Assembly (NCBI RefSeq): GCF_965279545.1
Contig: NZ_OZ257250.1
Span: 4,092,001-4,156,000, forward strand
DNA: 64,000 nucleotides
Source of the DNA: Methylibium sp965279545
GTDB taxonomy: Bacteria; Pseudomonadota; Gammaproteobacteria; Burkholderiales; Burkholderiaceae_C
Direction: 5' to 3'
Below the pieces are notes generated by a model. It was not told where the DNA came from. It was given only the letters and a program-made list of their open reading frames with translations, and ran no database searches. Positions 40,644 to 49,465 of the stretch are shown piece by piece; positions within the stretch are counted from its first letter, which is position 1, and each line of letters starts with the position of its first letter. The translations under genes were made by a program, and so were the position numbers.

Positions 40644-42710
40644 TCACTCCTCGTCCCTGACCCCATGCTCCGCGATCAGCTGCTGCTGCACGCCCGGCGG
40701 CACGGCCTCGTAGTGGCTGAAGCTCAAGGTGTAGTGCCCTTGCCCGCCGGTCAGCGCATTGAGCCGCGACTGGTAGTTCGCCAGCTCGGACAGCGGCACC
40801 AGCGCCTGCACGGCCAGTTGCCCCGGCTGGGCCGAGGTGCTGCCGCTCACCTGGCCGCGGCGTGAGGCCAGGTCGCCGGTCAGGTCGCCCATGTGCGCTT
40901 CGGGCGCGGTGATCTCGACTGTGACCACCGGCTCCAGCACGATCGGTCGCGCCTCGCGCACCGCGCTGATGAAGGCCTTGCGCGAGGCGGTCACGAAGGC
41001 GATCTCCTTGCTGTCGACGCTGTGGTGCTTGCCGTCGTGCACCACCACGCGCACGTCGAGCACCGGGTAGCCGGCGATCACGCCTTCGGCCATTGCCTGG
41101 CGCACGCCCTTTTCGACCGCCGGCATGAAGTGGGACGGGATCACGCCGCCCTTGACGGCGTCGACGAACTCGAAGCCGGCACCGCGCGGCAGCGGCTCGA
41201 CGCGCAGATGCACCTCACCGAACTGGCCGGCGCCGCCGGTCTGCTTCTTGTGGCGGTGCTGGCCGGCGGCGGGGGCGGTGATGGTCTCGCGGTAGGCGAT
41301 CTTCGGCGGGTGGGTCTTCACGTCGAAGCGGTGCAGTTCGCGCATGCGCATCAGCAATGCCCGCAGATGCAGCTCGCCCAGGCCCCAGACCACGGTCTCG
41401 CGCGTCGCCGCGACCTGCTCGATGCGCAGGCAGGGGTCTTCGGCCACCAGCTTCTGCAGCACCTCCCACAACCGCTGCTCGTCGCCGTGGCGCTGCGGTT
41501 CGATCGCGAGGCCGTGCACCGGCACCGGAAAGCCGAGCGGCAGCAGGTGGATGTGCTCGTCCTCGGCCGCATCGTGCAGCACGGCGTCGAAATGGATCTC
41601 GTCGACCTTGGCCACCGCACACAAGTCGCCGGGCCCGGCCTTTTGCACTTCGACCAGGTTCTTGCCCTGCAGCAGGAACAGGTGCCCGACCTTGAAGGGC
41701 TTGCGGCCGTCGCCCACGTAGAGCTGGCTGTCGCTGCTGACCGTGCCCTGGTGGATGCGGAAGATGCCGAGCTTGCCGACATAGGGGTCGACGGTGAGCT
41801 TGAACACATGCGCCAGCACATGCAGCGCCGGATCGGGCCGGGCGGCGATCGGCACCGCCTGGGCACCCTCGCCGCGCAGGAACTGCGGCGGGTTGCCTTC
41901 GGCCGGGTTGGGCATCAGCAAGGTGAAGATGTCCAGCAGCTCGGCCACACCGGTGCCGTGCCGTGCCGAGACGAAGCAGATCGGGATCAGGTGCCCCTCG
42001 CGCAGCGCCTGCTCGAGCGGCGCGTGCAGCTCGCGCGGGTCGACGTCGCCGGCCTCCAGGTAGCGCTCGACGAAGGCCGGGTCGACCTCGACCACCTGCT
42101 CGACCAGCGCACGGTGCGCCGCCGCCACCGACGAAAAGTCGGCCTCGTGGCCGCCAGGGGCCTCGGGGTTGAAGAAGCAGTCGACCACCTCGCGCCCGCC
42201 GTCGGCCGGCAGGTTCAGCGGCAGGCATTCGGTGCCGAAGGCAGCGCGCAGCTGCTCGACCAGCGCCGCCAGGTCCGCGCCCTGCGTGTCGATCTTGTTG
42301 ACGACCACGAGCCGGCACAGACCGCGGCGCGCGGCACTGTCCATCAGGCGCCGCGTCGCCGCCTCGATGCCGTTGGCGGCGTCGACCACGATCACCGCCG
42401 TTTCGACCGCCTCCAGCGCGGTCAGCGCCGGGCCGACGAAGTCCGGGTGGCCGGGTGTGTCGATCAGGTGGATGCGCGTGCCGCGGTGGTGCAGGTGCAC
42501 GAGCGTGGTGTTCAGCGAATGCTGGAACTGGCGCTCCAGCGGGTCGTGGTCGCTGACGGTGCTGCCGCGCTCCACGCTGCCCGGCGCACCGATCACGCCG
42601 GCGTGGTGCAGCAGCGCTTCGACCAGCGTGGTCTTGCCGGCGGCGCTGGCGCCGAGCAAGGCCAGCGTTCGGATGGCGCCGGGTTCCAGCGCGCTCGGGG
42701 GCAGGGGCAT
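40644..42710 (-). CDS. EF-G-like translation-factor GTPase
   Basis: The product is 688 residues from ATG 42710 (AAGGAGAG in front); a frame extension to 42854 is not supported. G1 is GASAAGKTT at 20-28, in place of the usual AHIDAGKTT. DTPGHPDF and VVNKIDTQ are intact. Later domains show LRIEQVAATRETVVWGLGELHLRALLMRM and the EF-G domain IV-V parts. It belongs to the FusA-like paralogue group of unclear function, not the true EF-G operon copy, and it stands alone. Its base use looks like its neighbours. It lies between two copies of the amn 3' end. Confidence 0.85.
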   Translation of the reverse strand: MPLPPSALEPGAIRTLALLGASAAGKTTLVEALLHHAGVIGAPGSVERGSTVSDHDPLERQFQHSLNTTLVHLHHRGTRIHLIDTPGHPDFVGPALTALEAVETAVIVVDAANGIEAATRRLMDSAARRGLCRLVVVNKIDTQGADLAALVEQLRAAFGTECLPLNLPADGGREVVDCFFNPEAPGGHEADFSSVAAAHRALVEQVVEVDPAFVERYLEAGDVDPRELHAPLEQALREGHLIPICFVSARHGTGVAELLDIFTLLMPNPAEGNPPQFLRGEGAQAVPIAARPDPALHVLAHVFKLTVDPYVGKLGIFRIHQGTVSSDSQLYVGDGRKPFKVGHLFLLQGKNLVEVQKAGPGDLCAVAKVDEIHFDAVLHDAAEDEHIHLLPLGFPVPVHGLAIEPQRHGDEQRLWEVLQKLVAEDPCLRIEQVAATRETVVWGLGELHLRALLMRMRELHRFDVKTHPPKIAYRETITAPAAGQHRHKKQTGGAGQFGEVHLRVEPLPRGAGFEFVDAVKGGVIPSHFMPAVEKGVRQAMAEGVIAGYPVLDVRVVVHDGKHHSVDSKEIAFVTASRKAFISAVREARPIVLEPVVTVEITAPEAHMGDLTGDLASRRGQVSGSTSAQPGQLAVQALVPLSELANYQSRLNALTGGQGHYTLSFSHYEAVPPGVQQQLIAEHGVRDEE

Positions 42711-42831
42711 GGCGCTCTCCTTCGGCACGGGCGTGCCGCGGCCGGGGCGGCAAAGGGGGATGAGCCGGAGCGTAGGAGATTGGCCGCCCGCGCACAAGCG
42801 GGGCTGCGACGGAGGGCGTGGGCGCGCGCCG

Positions 42832-44388
42832 CTACTGGAACGCCACCTCGGCAAAGCTGCGCAACTTGCGGCTGTGCAACTGATCGATGCCGTTGCGCCG
42901 CAGCAGCTCGACCGCCCGCAGGCCGATGCGCAGGTGCTGGTTGACCCGCTCGCGGTAGAAGTGGTTGGCCATGCCCGGCAGCTTGATCTCGCCGTGCAGC
43001 GGCTTGTCGCTCACGCACAGCAGGGTGCCGTAGGGCACGCGGAAGCGAAAGCCGTTGGCGGCGATGGTGGCGCTTTCCATGTCGAGCGCGATGGCGCGGC
43101 TCTGGCTGAAGCGGCGCTCGGGGGTGCTGTGCGGGTGGCGAAAGGGCAGCAGTTCCCAGTTGCGGTTGTCGGTGCTGGCGACGGTGCCGGTGCGCATCAC
43201 GCGCTTGAGCTCGCTGCGTTCGAGCTGGGTCACGTCGGCCACCGCCGCTTCCAGCGCCACCTGGATCTCGGCCAGCGGCGGGATCGGCACCCACAGCGGC
43301 AGCTCCTCGTCGAGCACATGGTCCTCGCGCACATAGCCGTGGGCGAGCACGTAGTCGCCCAGTTGTTGCGTGGTGCGCAGGCCGGCGCAGTGGCCGAGCA
43401 TGATCCAGGCGTGCGGGCGCAGCACGGCGATGTGGTCGGTGATGGTCTTGGCGTTGCTGGGACCGACGCCGATGTTGACCATGGTGATGCCGGCGCGGTC
43501 GTTGCGCACCAGGTGGTAGGCCGGCATCTGCGGCAGCCGCGGTGGCGGTGCGCCCAGAAAGTCGCCCGGCTCCAGCGTGCAGCCGGTGCGCCGCATCACC
43601 ACGTTGCCGGGCTCGACGAAGGCCACGTAGCCGTCGTCCTGGCCGTCACCGGTGCTGCCGCTTTCGAACAGCGAGGCCTGGCCGCGCGGCATGTGCATCA
43701 GCTCGTGGCCGAGCTTGATGAACTCGTCGATGTAGAACTGGTAGTTCGTGAACAGCACGAAGTTCTGGAAGTGCTCGGGCGCGGTGCCGGTGTAGTGGCG
43801 CAGGCGGTGCAGCGAGTAGTCGACGCGCGGCGCGGTGAACAGCGCCAGCGGGTGCACCACCTGGCCGTTCGCGTCGGGCTGCGGCTCGTGGGTGCCGTTG
43901 GCAATGCCGTCGTCCATCGCACCGAGGTCGGGCAGGTCGAACAGGTCGCGCATCAGCGAGCGCCGCTCGGCGCTCAAGGTGCCTTCGATGTGGTCGTGCT
44001 CGGCGAACGAGAAGTGCACCGGAATCGGCTGCGTGCTCGGGCCGATCTCCAGTGCCACGCCGTGGTTGCGCAGCAGCAGGCGGAACTGCTCGAGGTAGTA
44101 ATCGCCGAACAGGTCGGGCCGCGTCAGCGTGGTCTCGTAGCGGCCCGCGCCGGCGACGAAGCCGTAGGCCAGCGGCGTGTCGGCCCGCGCGCCGGTGTCG
44201 GTGTGCACCGCCACGCTGGGGTAGCAGGCGCGCACGCGCTGGGAAAAGCTCTCGCCGGCCAGGAAGCGCTGCAGGTGGTCGCGCAGCGTGGCGAGGCTGG
44301 CGTCGTAGAGGCCGCGCGCGGCGTCGAGGGCGGCTTGCGGGTCGGTGTAGCGCTGCGGCGTGGTGGCGGCGAGGGGTGGTGTCGTCAT
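42832..44388 (-). CDS. amn: AMP nucleosidase
   Basis: A 518-residue protein from ATG 44388 with GAGG before it. The N-terminal AMP-nucleosidase domain includes FGDYYLEQFRLLLRNHGVALEIGPSTQPIPVHFSF. The C-terminal nucleoside phosphorylase-like domain has TMVNIGVGPSNAKTITDHIAVLRPHAWIMLGHCAGLR and the active-site region ALDMESATIAANGFRFRVPYGTLL. The enzyme cuts AMP to adenine and ribose 5-phosphate. Length is somewhat above the E. coli enzyme. The final codons are repeated as a relic at 40507. Confidence 0.95.
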   Translation of the reverse strand: MTTPPLAATTPQRYTDPQAALDAARGLYDASLATLRDHLQRFLAGESFSQRVRACYPSVAVHTDTGARADTPLAYGFVAGAGRYETTLTRPDLFGDYYLEQFRLLLRNHGVALEIGPSTQPIPVHFSFAEHDHIEGTLSAERRSLMRDLFDLPDLGAMDDGIANGTHEPQPDANGQVVHPLALFTAPRVDYSLHRLRHYTGTAPEHFQNFVLFTNYQFYIDEFIKLGHELMHMPRGQASLFESGSTGDGQDDGYVAFVEPGNVVMRRTGCTLEPGDFLGAPPPRLPQMPAYHLVRNDRAGITMVNIGVGPSNAKTITDHIAVLRPHAWIMLGHCAGLRTTQQLGDYVLAHGYVREDHVLDEELPLWVPIPPLAEIQVALEAAVADVTQLERSELKRVMRTGTVASTDNRNWELLPFRHPHSTPERRFSQSRAIALDMESATIAANGFRFRVPYGTLLCVSDKPLHGEIKLPGMANHFYRERVNQHLRIGLRAVELLRRNGIDQLHSRKLRSFAEVAFQ

Positions 44389-44509
44389 GGCCTCATTCTG
44401 CGGCCTGCGCCGCATGGCGTCTGTGCCAACGGTCGCGGAGTCCCGGGTCGGCGTTCGGTCATTCCGGCGGCCGGCGCTCGCGGCGCGGCGCAGCGGGTAA
44501 GGTCGCGCC

Positions 44510-45691
44510 ATGTCTGTCGCTCCTCGTCATGTGCTGCCGGTCATCGTGGCCGCGCAGTTCGCCGGCACGTCCCTGTGGTTCGCCGTCAACGCGGTGATGC
44601 CTGAACTGCAGCGCTCGCTCGGGCTGGCGCCGGCGGCGGTCGGCTCGCTGACTTCGGCGGTGCAGCTGGGTTTCATCGCCGGCACGCTGGTGTTCGCGCT
44701 TGCCGCGGTGGCGGACCGCCATTCGCCGCGTCTCGTGTTCCTGCTGTGCGCGATCGCCGGCGCGCTGTGCAATGCCGCGCCGGTCATCTGGCCCGTCGGG
44801 GCCCTGGGCCTGCCCGAACTGTGGGGGCTGCGAGCATTGACCGGCTTCTTCCTCGCCGGCATCTATCCGGTGGGCATGAAGATCGCCGCGGGCTGGTACC
44901 CGCAGGGGCTGGGCCGCGCGCTGGGCTGGCTGATCGGCGCACTGGTGCTGGGCACGGCGTCGCCGCACGCGCTGCGGGCGCTGGGTGCCGCCTGGCCCTG
45001 GCAGCAGGTGATGCTCGCGGTGTCTGCGCTGGCGCTGGCCGGTGGCTGGATGGTGTGGCGGTGGGTGCCCGAGAGCACGCACCTGCCGCGCGCGACGCGG
45101 ATGCAATGGGGCGCCTTTGGCGCCGTGCTCACGGACCGCAAGCTGCGTGCGCCGGTGCTCGGCTACTTCGGCCACATGTGGGAGCTCTACACCCTGTGGG
45201 TGCTGGTGCCGGCAATCGTCGCGACCCGGTTGAGCGGCGGCGCCGTCTCGTTCGCGGCCTTCGGGGTCATCGGTGCCGGGGCCGCCGGTTGCGTGGTCGG
45301 CGGCTGGCTGGCGCTGCGCTATGGCAGCGCACGCATTGCCGCGGCGCAGCTGGCGACCAGCGGCCTGTGCTGCCTGGTGGCACCGCTGGCGATGGCGGCG
45401 CCGGACGCCGTCTTTGCGGCCTGGCTGCTGCTGTGGGGCATCAGCGTGGCCGGCGACTCGCCGCAGTTCTCGGCGCTGACGGCGACGCATGCGCCGCGCG
45501 CGGCGGTCGGCAGCGTGCTGACGCTGGTCAACTGCATCGGCTTCTCGATCTCGATCGTCAGCATCCAGGCTTTCACGGCCCTGGCGCAGCGGCATGATCT
45601 CGCCGTCCTGTTGCCGGCGCTCGGCATCGGGCCCTTGCTCGGCCTGTGCGGCCTGCGGCCGCTGCTGGTGCGCGGGCGCGCGCTGTCTTGA
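44510..45691 (+). CDS. MFS transporter
   Basis: A 393-residue protein with about 12 hydrophobic segments. The first half has GTSLWFAVNAVMPELQ and the A-like motif ADRHSPRLVFLLCAIAGA; the second half repeats the fold with GAGAAGCVVGGWLALRYGSARIAAAQ. The sequence is of the sugar/drug/nitrate-like group with no substrate clue. It is divergent to amn and about 120 bases separate the starts. A 500-base repeat follows directly. Confidence 0.85.
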   Translation: MSVAPRHVLPVIVAAQFAGTSLWFAVNAVMPELQRSLGLAPAAVGSLTSAVQLGFIAGTLVFALAAVADRHSPRLVFLLCAIAGALCNAAPVIWPVGALGLPELWGLRALTGFFLAGIYPVGMKIAAGWYPQGLGRALGWLIGALVLGTASPHALRALGAAWPWQQVMLAVSALALAGGWMVWRWVPESTHLPRATRMQWGAFGAVLTDRKLRAPVLGYFGHMWELYTLWVLVPAIVATRLSGGAVSFAAFGVIGAGAAGCVVGGWLALRYGSARIAAAQLATSGLCCLVAPLAMAAPDAVFAAWLLLWGISVAGDSPQFSALTATHAPRAAVGSVLTLVNCIGFSISIVSIQAFTALAQRHDLAVLLPALGIGPLLGLCGLRPLLVRGRALS

Positions 45692-46190
45692 TATCACGTC
45701 GCGTTCAACCATAGCAACTCATCCGGCGACCGTTGGTTCGTTGCGGTGTTCGGTGTCTTTGTCCGGACAGCCGACTGTCCAACCTCAGCGCGGACGCTGC
45801 GCCGGGTCGCTGTGTTGCGTTCATGTCCCCCGGGCCGGGCTGCCGCCCGGCCCTCCTCCTTTACTTCACTCCACACAACGACCCGTCACAGCGCTTCCAC
45901 CGCCGAGGCCTGCCGCGGCTTGACGGCCTGCGCAGGCGGCGATGGTGAGTGCTGGCGAGGGCGCCGGGTGAGCGGCGCAGCGAAGTAGAGGAGGAGGGGT
46001 CGGCCCCCGGGCCGACACCGGGGGACATGAGCGGAGCCGCTCACCCGGCGGCCTCGCCAGCACCGCGCGGTACCTGCAGGCGGCTGACCGGTGGACGCTT
46101 CGAACCTCAGCCCCCAACGCACACGAGCGTCTGCAACCAGGCCCGACCCAAGCTTCAATCTGATGCGTTTGAATGCAATGTCGTATGAGA
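45690..46190. repeat. About 500 bp noncoding repeat element, copy A
   Basis: A sequence closely matching copy B (54918-55425) in the same orientation, including a run of about 30 identical bases at 45796-45826. Inside are two inverted arms (about 45821-45872 and 45980-46030) that share ATGTCCCCCGG and the complement of GGAGGAGG. The outer ends are related inverted repeats: ATATCACGTCGCGTTCAACC on the left and, inverted on the right, ATACGACATTGCATTCAAAC. No gene was found in it; short frames are not conserved between copies. Probably a small non-autonomous mobile element. Confidence 0.75.
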
Positions 46191-46278
46191 GGCCAGCGTC
46201 ACCAGCTCGGTTGAGCCGCGCCGGCCCATTCACCCCAGCCCGCTCCCCGAACCGGTGGCGAGGGAGCCACCACATCCC

Positions 46279-47262
46279 TCAGTCCTCCCACTCGAGTTCC
46301 GCGTAGGCAGCCGTCACGTTGCGTGCGTGGAAGATTTCCAGCAGGCGCCAGTCCGGCCGATCGGGGGCGATGCGGGCCACGGCCTGGGAGAGCGTGAGCC
46401 CCTGCTTGATCGCCGCGCGCACGTCGGCCTGCAGCCGGGCCAGGTAGGCCTGCTCGGCATCGAGCGCCGCGGGCCAGTCGGGGCTGGGCGCGCCGTGACC
46501 CGGCACGACCGTGGCGACCTGCCAGCCACGCAACCGCGCCAGCGCCGCGAGCCAACCTTTGAGGCGCCCGTCGACCACCGGCGTGTGGTCGACGAACAGC
46601 AGGTCGCCGAGGAAGAGCGTGCGGCTGCGCTCGTCCAGCACGCTCAGGTCGGCGTCGGTGTGGGCGGTGGGCCAGACGCGCAGGCTGAGCCGGCGCTCGC
46701 CGAGCTCGAGTTCGAGCCTGTCGTCGACCAGCACGGTGGGCGGCACGATGCGGGCGCCGTCGGCGTAGGTCGGTCCGAAGTCGCGCTTCAGCGCGTTCAG
46801 GTAGAACGGGCCGCGCGTGGCCAGCGCGGCGGGCAGGCGCCGGTGGCCGACGAACTGCGGCGCGGGCTCGCCGGCCTGCCGGGCCGCGTCGGCGAATGCG
46901 CTGTTGCCGAGCACATGGTCGGGGTGGGCATGCGTGTTGATCACGTAGCAGACGGGCAATGAGGTGGTGTGCCGCACCGCTGCAAGCAGCCGCTGCCCGA
47001 CCGGTGCACTGCCGCCGGTGTCGATCACCGCCACGCAGCGGCTGCCGACCACGAAGCCGCTGTTCGAGACATCACCCTGGTTGGCCGGGCCCCAGTCCTC
47101 CAGCGCACCGCGGTGCAGGTAGACGCCGGGGGCGATCTGGGCGATCGTCGCCGGCGGGGTGGTCGGTGCCGCGGCCGGGCCGGCGCAGGCGGCCGTCAGC
47201 AGCGCAAGGGCGCCGTACAGACCTGTCCGCAAGACGCTGCGGAAGCGGACCGGCTGCCGCAC
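46279..47262 (-). CDS. Metallo-beta-lactamase-fold lipoprotein of the quinoprotein cluster
   Basis: The product is 327 residues from GTG 47262. The N-terminus has a lipobox, LLTAAC with Cys26, so it is anchored in the envelope. The zinc motif THAHPDH is at 110-116, followed by later ligands in GDLLFVDHTP and PGHGAP. This is the quinoprotein relay system zinc metallohydrolase type that travels with PQQ dehydrogenases and SoxH-like proteins. Its substrate is not known. Gene order places it at the end of the xox cluster, 35 bases after the preceding gene. Confidence 0.85.
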   Translation of the reverse strand: MRQPVRFRSVLRTGLYGALALLTAACAGPAAAPTTPPATIAQIAPGVYLHRGALEDWGPANQGDVSNSGFVVGSRCVAVIDTGGSAPVGQRLLAAVRHTTSLPVCYVINTHAHPDHVLGNSAFADAARQAGEPAPQFVGHRRLPAALATRGPFYLNALKRDFGPTYADGARIVPPTVLVDDRLELELGERRLSLRVWPTAHTDADLSVLDERSRTLFLGDLLFVDHTPVVDGRLKGWLAALARLRGWQVATVVPGHGAPSPDWPAALDAEQAYLARLQADVRAAIKQGLTLSQAVARIAPDRPDWRLLEIFHARNVTAAYAELEWED

Positions 47263-47296
47263 GGCGCAGGGGCTGTGGCCTGTACCGCGCTCGCGC

Positions 47297-47698
47297 CTAC
47301 TTCGCGTCGACGTCGATGAAACAGCTCTTCTTGGCCGCCGTCTGCAGGCTGCGAAAGCGCTTGATCTCCGCCTGCATCGCTTCGGAATCGCGGATGCTGT
47401 TGCCACGCTCGCCGCCCATGCTGTTCGCATTGGTCGCGGTGCTCATCGTCGTGAAGTCGTCGAACGACACTTCGCTCGCCAGCTTGTCCAGCACGCACGA
47501 GCACTTGTTGAGCATCTCGTAGTGGTGCCCGGGGTGCTGCTTCATGCAGTCCTGGACGTAGATCACGCGATCGGCGGTCGGGTAGTCGTGTGCCGATGCG
47601 GACGGGGCAGTGGCCGCCAGCAGCGCACCGAACGCCGCGGAGCACAGCGCACGGATCGAGCGGGTCACGCGGGACAGAGGGGGGTGGTTCATTCGCAT
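47297..47698 (-). CDS. Exported Cys protein of the xox cluster
   Basis: A 133-residue product from ATG 47698 that overlaps the previous stop; a second Met is two codons on. A signal peptide is clear (basic start, Ala-rich core, cleavage SASA-H near 36). The mature part has Cys in DCMKQ, KCSCVL and KSCFI, a spacing that could form disulfides or bind metal. It reads TADRVIYVQDCMKQHPGHHYEMLNKC and later RDSEAMQAEIKRFRSLQT. I know no function; co-location with xoxF suggests a periplasmic accessory. Confidence 0.75.
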   Translation of the reverse strand: MRMNHPPLSRVTRSIRALCSAAFGALLAATAPSASAHDYPTADRVIYVQDCMKQHPGHHYEMLNKCSCVLDKLASEVSFDDFTTMSTATNANSMGGERGNSIRDSEAMQAEIKRFRSLQTAAKKSCFIDVDAK

Positions 47699-48420
47699 CA
47701 CTTCTTGCTGGGTTGTTTGCCGCCCGCGACCCGGCCGGCAAAGGTCATGACTTCCTCGAGCACCGGTGCGTCGCTCGGCAAGGCACCGGGCAGTGCCGTG
47801 CGCACCTGGTACACGCCGCCGGGCACGAGGCTGGCGAGCACGAAGGTGTAGCGCTTTTGCGCGTACTTCTCGAAGCGGGCGCGCAGCGGGTCTTTCTCGT
47901 AGGGGGTGAGGCTCACCTCCTGTGCGTCGATCTCGCGGCCGTCGTAGGTGATCTTGGTGTCGCGCACGGTCGCCTCGTCGACCATCGTCATGCGGATGCG
48001 CTTGCGGAAGTAGCCCGACTTGCCTTTGGTCAGGCGCTCCATCTCGTGGATGTCGCGCTCGAGGAAGTACAGGATGACCGGGTTGGATTGCGGATCTTCG
48101 ATCTCGGGGAGCTGCATCTTGTGCTCGCCGCTGAGGAAGCTGCCCTGAACGACGCAACAGCCCTTGCCCTTGCGCTTCACGTCGATGCGCACCTCGTCCT
48201 CGAACCCGGCTTCCAGCGAACCCGATTTCACGAAGGTGTAGCGCAGCGACGCGGGCGCCTTGACATTGGCCAGCTGGTGTTCGACGAACACCAGCTTCTC
48301 GGCGCGCGAGAACTCGCTCGGATCGGCCGCAGGGGCGGGGAGCGTTGTCATGCAGGCGATCGCCGACACGATCAGCCTGACGGCCACGCTGCGCTTGAAG
48401 AGGGCTTGCGCCGGATTCAT
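47698..48420 (-). CDS. Exported protein of unknown function, xox cluster
   Basis: The product is 240 residues with a signal peptide (core about 12-27, cleavage near APA). The mature part is beta-rich and charged, with LRYTFVKSGSLEAGFEDEVRIDVKRKGKGCCVVQG and PVILYFLERDIHEMERLTKGKSGYFRKRIRMTM. The Cys pair CC is notable. It resembles conserved proteins next to xoxF in other Burkholderiales, from memory only. The start overlaps the protease stop (ATGA). Confidence 0.7.
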   Translation of the reverse strand: MNPAQALFKRSVAVRLIVSAIACMTTLPAPAADPSEFSRAEKLVFVEHQLANVKAPASLRYTFVKSGSLEAGFEDEVRIDVKRKGKGCCVVQGSFLSGEHKMQLPEIEDPQSNPVILYFLERDIHEMERLTKGKSGYFRKRIRMTMVDEATVRDTKITYDGREIDAQEVSLTPYEKDPLRARFEKYAQKRYTFVLASLVPGGVYQVRTALPGALPSDAPVLEEVMTFAGRVAGGKQPSKK

Positions 48421-49439
48421 GGTTTCTCCAGTTCGGCCGCCAGTTCGCGGGCCTGTCGAGGGTCGAGCGTGGCCAGGTGCGCGACGGCCTGCCGCGCTTC
48501 ACGCAGCTGACCCTGGCGCTTGTAGATCTGCGCGAGCCGGACCCAGCTGCGGTTGTAGGCGGGATCGATCTGCACGCTGAGCTGGAAGGCGCGGATCGAG
48601 GGGGCCGGCTGCTGAAGACCGTCGAAGGCAACACCGAGCAAGTAGGGCGCCTCGGGGTCGTCGTCGATCTCCTGCTGCCAGCGTTCGGCGAGCTGTGCAA
48701 GGGCCGCCCATTGTTCGGCCTGCTCCAGCGCGGCCGCCTGCAGGAAGTAGGGCTGCTCGGCGTCCGGCTGCTCCCAGAAGCTCTTGCCCGGCAGCGGCGC
48801 AATGGCGTTGTAAGGCATCTCGTCGTTCAGCTGGCCGAGCAGCCAGTCGGCCGGGGCGGCGAAGTAGTGCCTGGCACCACCACGCAACCGGAACGTGAGG
48901 ATGCCGACCAGCGCGCCATCGGCATCGAACAGGCCGCCGCCGCTGGCACCGGAGCTGAACCAATTGCTGCTCTGGACGATCTGGCTGCCGGACCAGCGGT
49001 GCAGCGCCACCACGTCGCCTTCGCTCAGCTGGATGCCCGCGCCGCCGGTGTAGCCCATCGCCAGCAGGTGTTGCCCCTGGCGCAGGCCGGCGGCACGGGC
49101 GATGGGCACCGCCTCGCCGTCGAGCCGCGGGACGTGCAGCAGACACAGGTCGTGCAGGATGTCCGCCGCCTGCAGATCGGCGACCCAGCGCACGCCGCCC
49201 TTCACCACCTGCACGCGTTCGGCGTGGCGGGTCACATGGCAGTTGGTCGCCACCTTGCCCGGGCCGACGATGACACCCGAGCCGAGCTGGAAGCTGCCGG
49301 CTGCGTTGACGGCCTCGATCTTCAGCACGCTGGGGGCCAGCCGGATCAACGCAGCGCGGTCGACGTCGGCCTGCGCCGCCCAAGGCGCCACGGCCCCCAG
49401 CAGGACTGCCGCGATGCGATGGGCCAGGTTCCGACGCAT
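48417..49439 (-). CDS. Exported trypsin-like protease with TPR-like tail, xox cluster
   Basis: A 340-residue protein from ATG 49439 with a signal peptide (core about 8-22). The trypsin-fold triad is His68 in ATNCHVT, Asp97 in ILHDLCL and Ser166 in SSGASGGGL. The C-terminal 110 residues contain two to three TPR-like repeats (YLLGVAFDGLQQPAPSIRAFQLSVQIDPAYNRSWVRLAQIYKRQGQLREARQA). It could mature or clear periplasmic proteins of the methanol-oxidation system. A protease here is not part of the classic mxa or xox set. Confidence 0.8.
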   Translation of the reverse strand: MRRNLAHRIAAVLLGAVAPWAAQADVDRAALIRLAPSVLKIEAVNAAGSFQLGSGVIVGPGKVATNCHVTRHAERVQVVKGGVRWVADLQAADILHDLCLLHVPRLDGEAVPIARAAGLRQGQHLLAMGYTGGAGIQLSEGDVVALHRWSGSQIVQSSNWFSSGASGGGLFDADGALVGILTFRLRGGARHYFAAPADWLLGQLNDEMPYNAIAPLPGKSFWEQPDAEQPYFLQAAALEQAEQWAALAQLAERWQQEIDDDPEAPYLLGVAFDGLQQPAPSIRAFQLSVQIDPAYNRSWVRLAQIYKRQGQLREARQAVAHLATLDPRQARELAAELEKP

Positions 49440-49465
49440 GGGCAAAGCGCTCAGCGACGGCCGGC

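Noticed and set aside
40893..42944. Rightward frame opposite the EF-G-like gene
   Set aside because: Composition is that of an antisense shadow, while the leftward frame has all GTPase motifs.
45949..46188. Short frames within the 500 bp repeat (also at 54981-55391)
   Set aside because: The two copies do not keep the same protein beyond the first residues; indels shift the frame.
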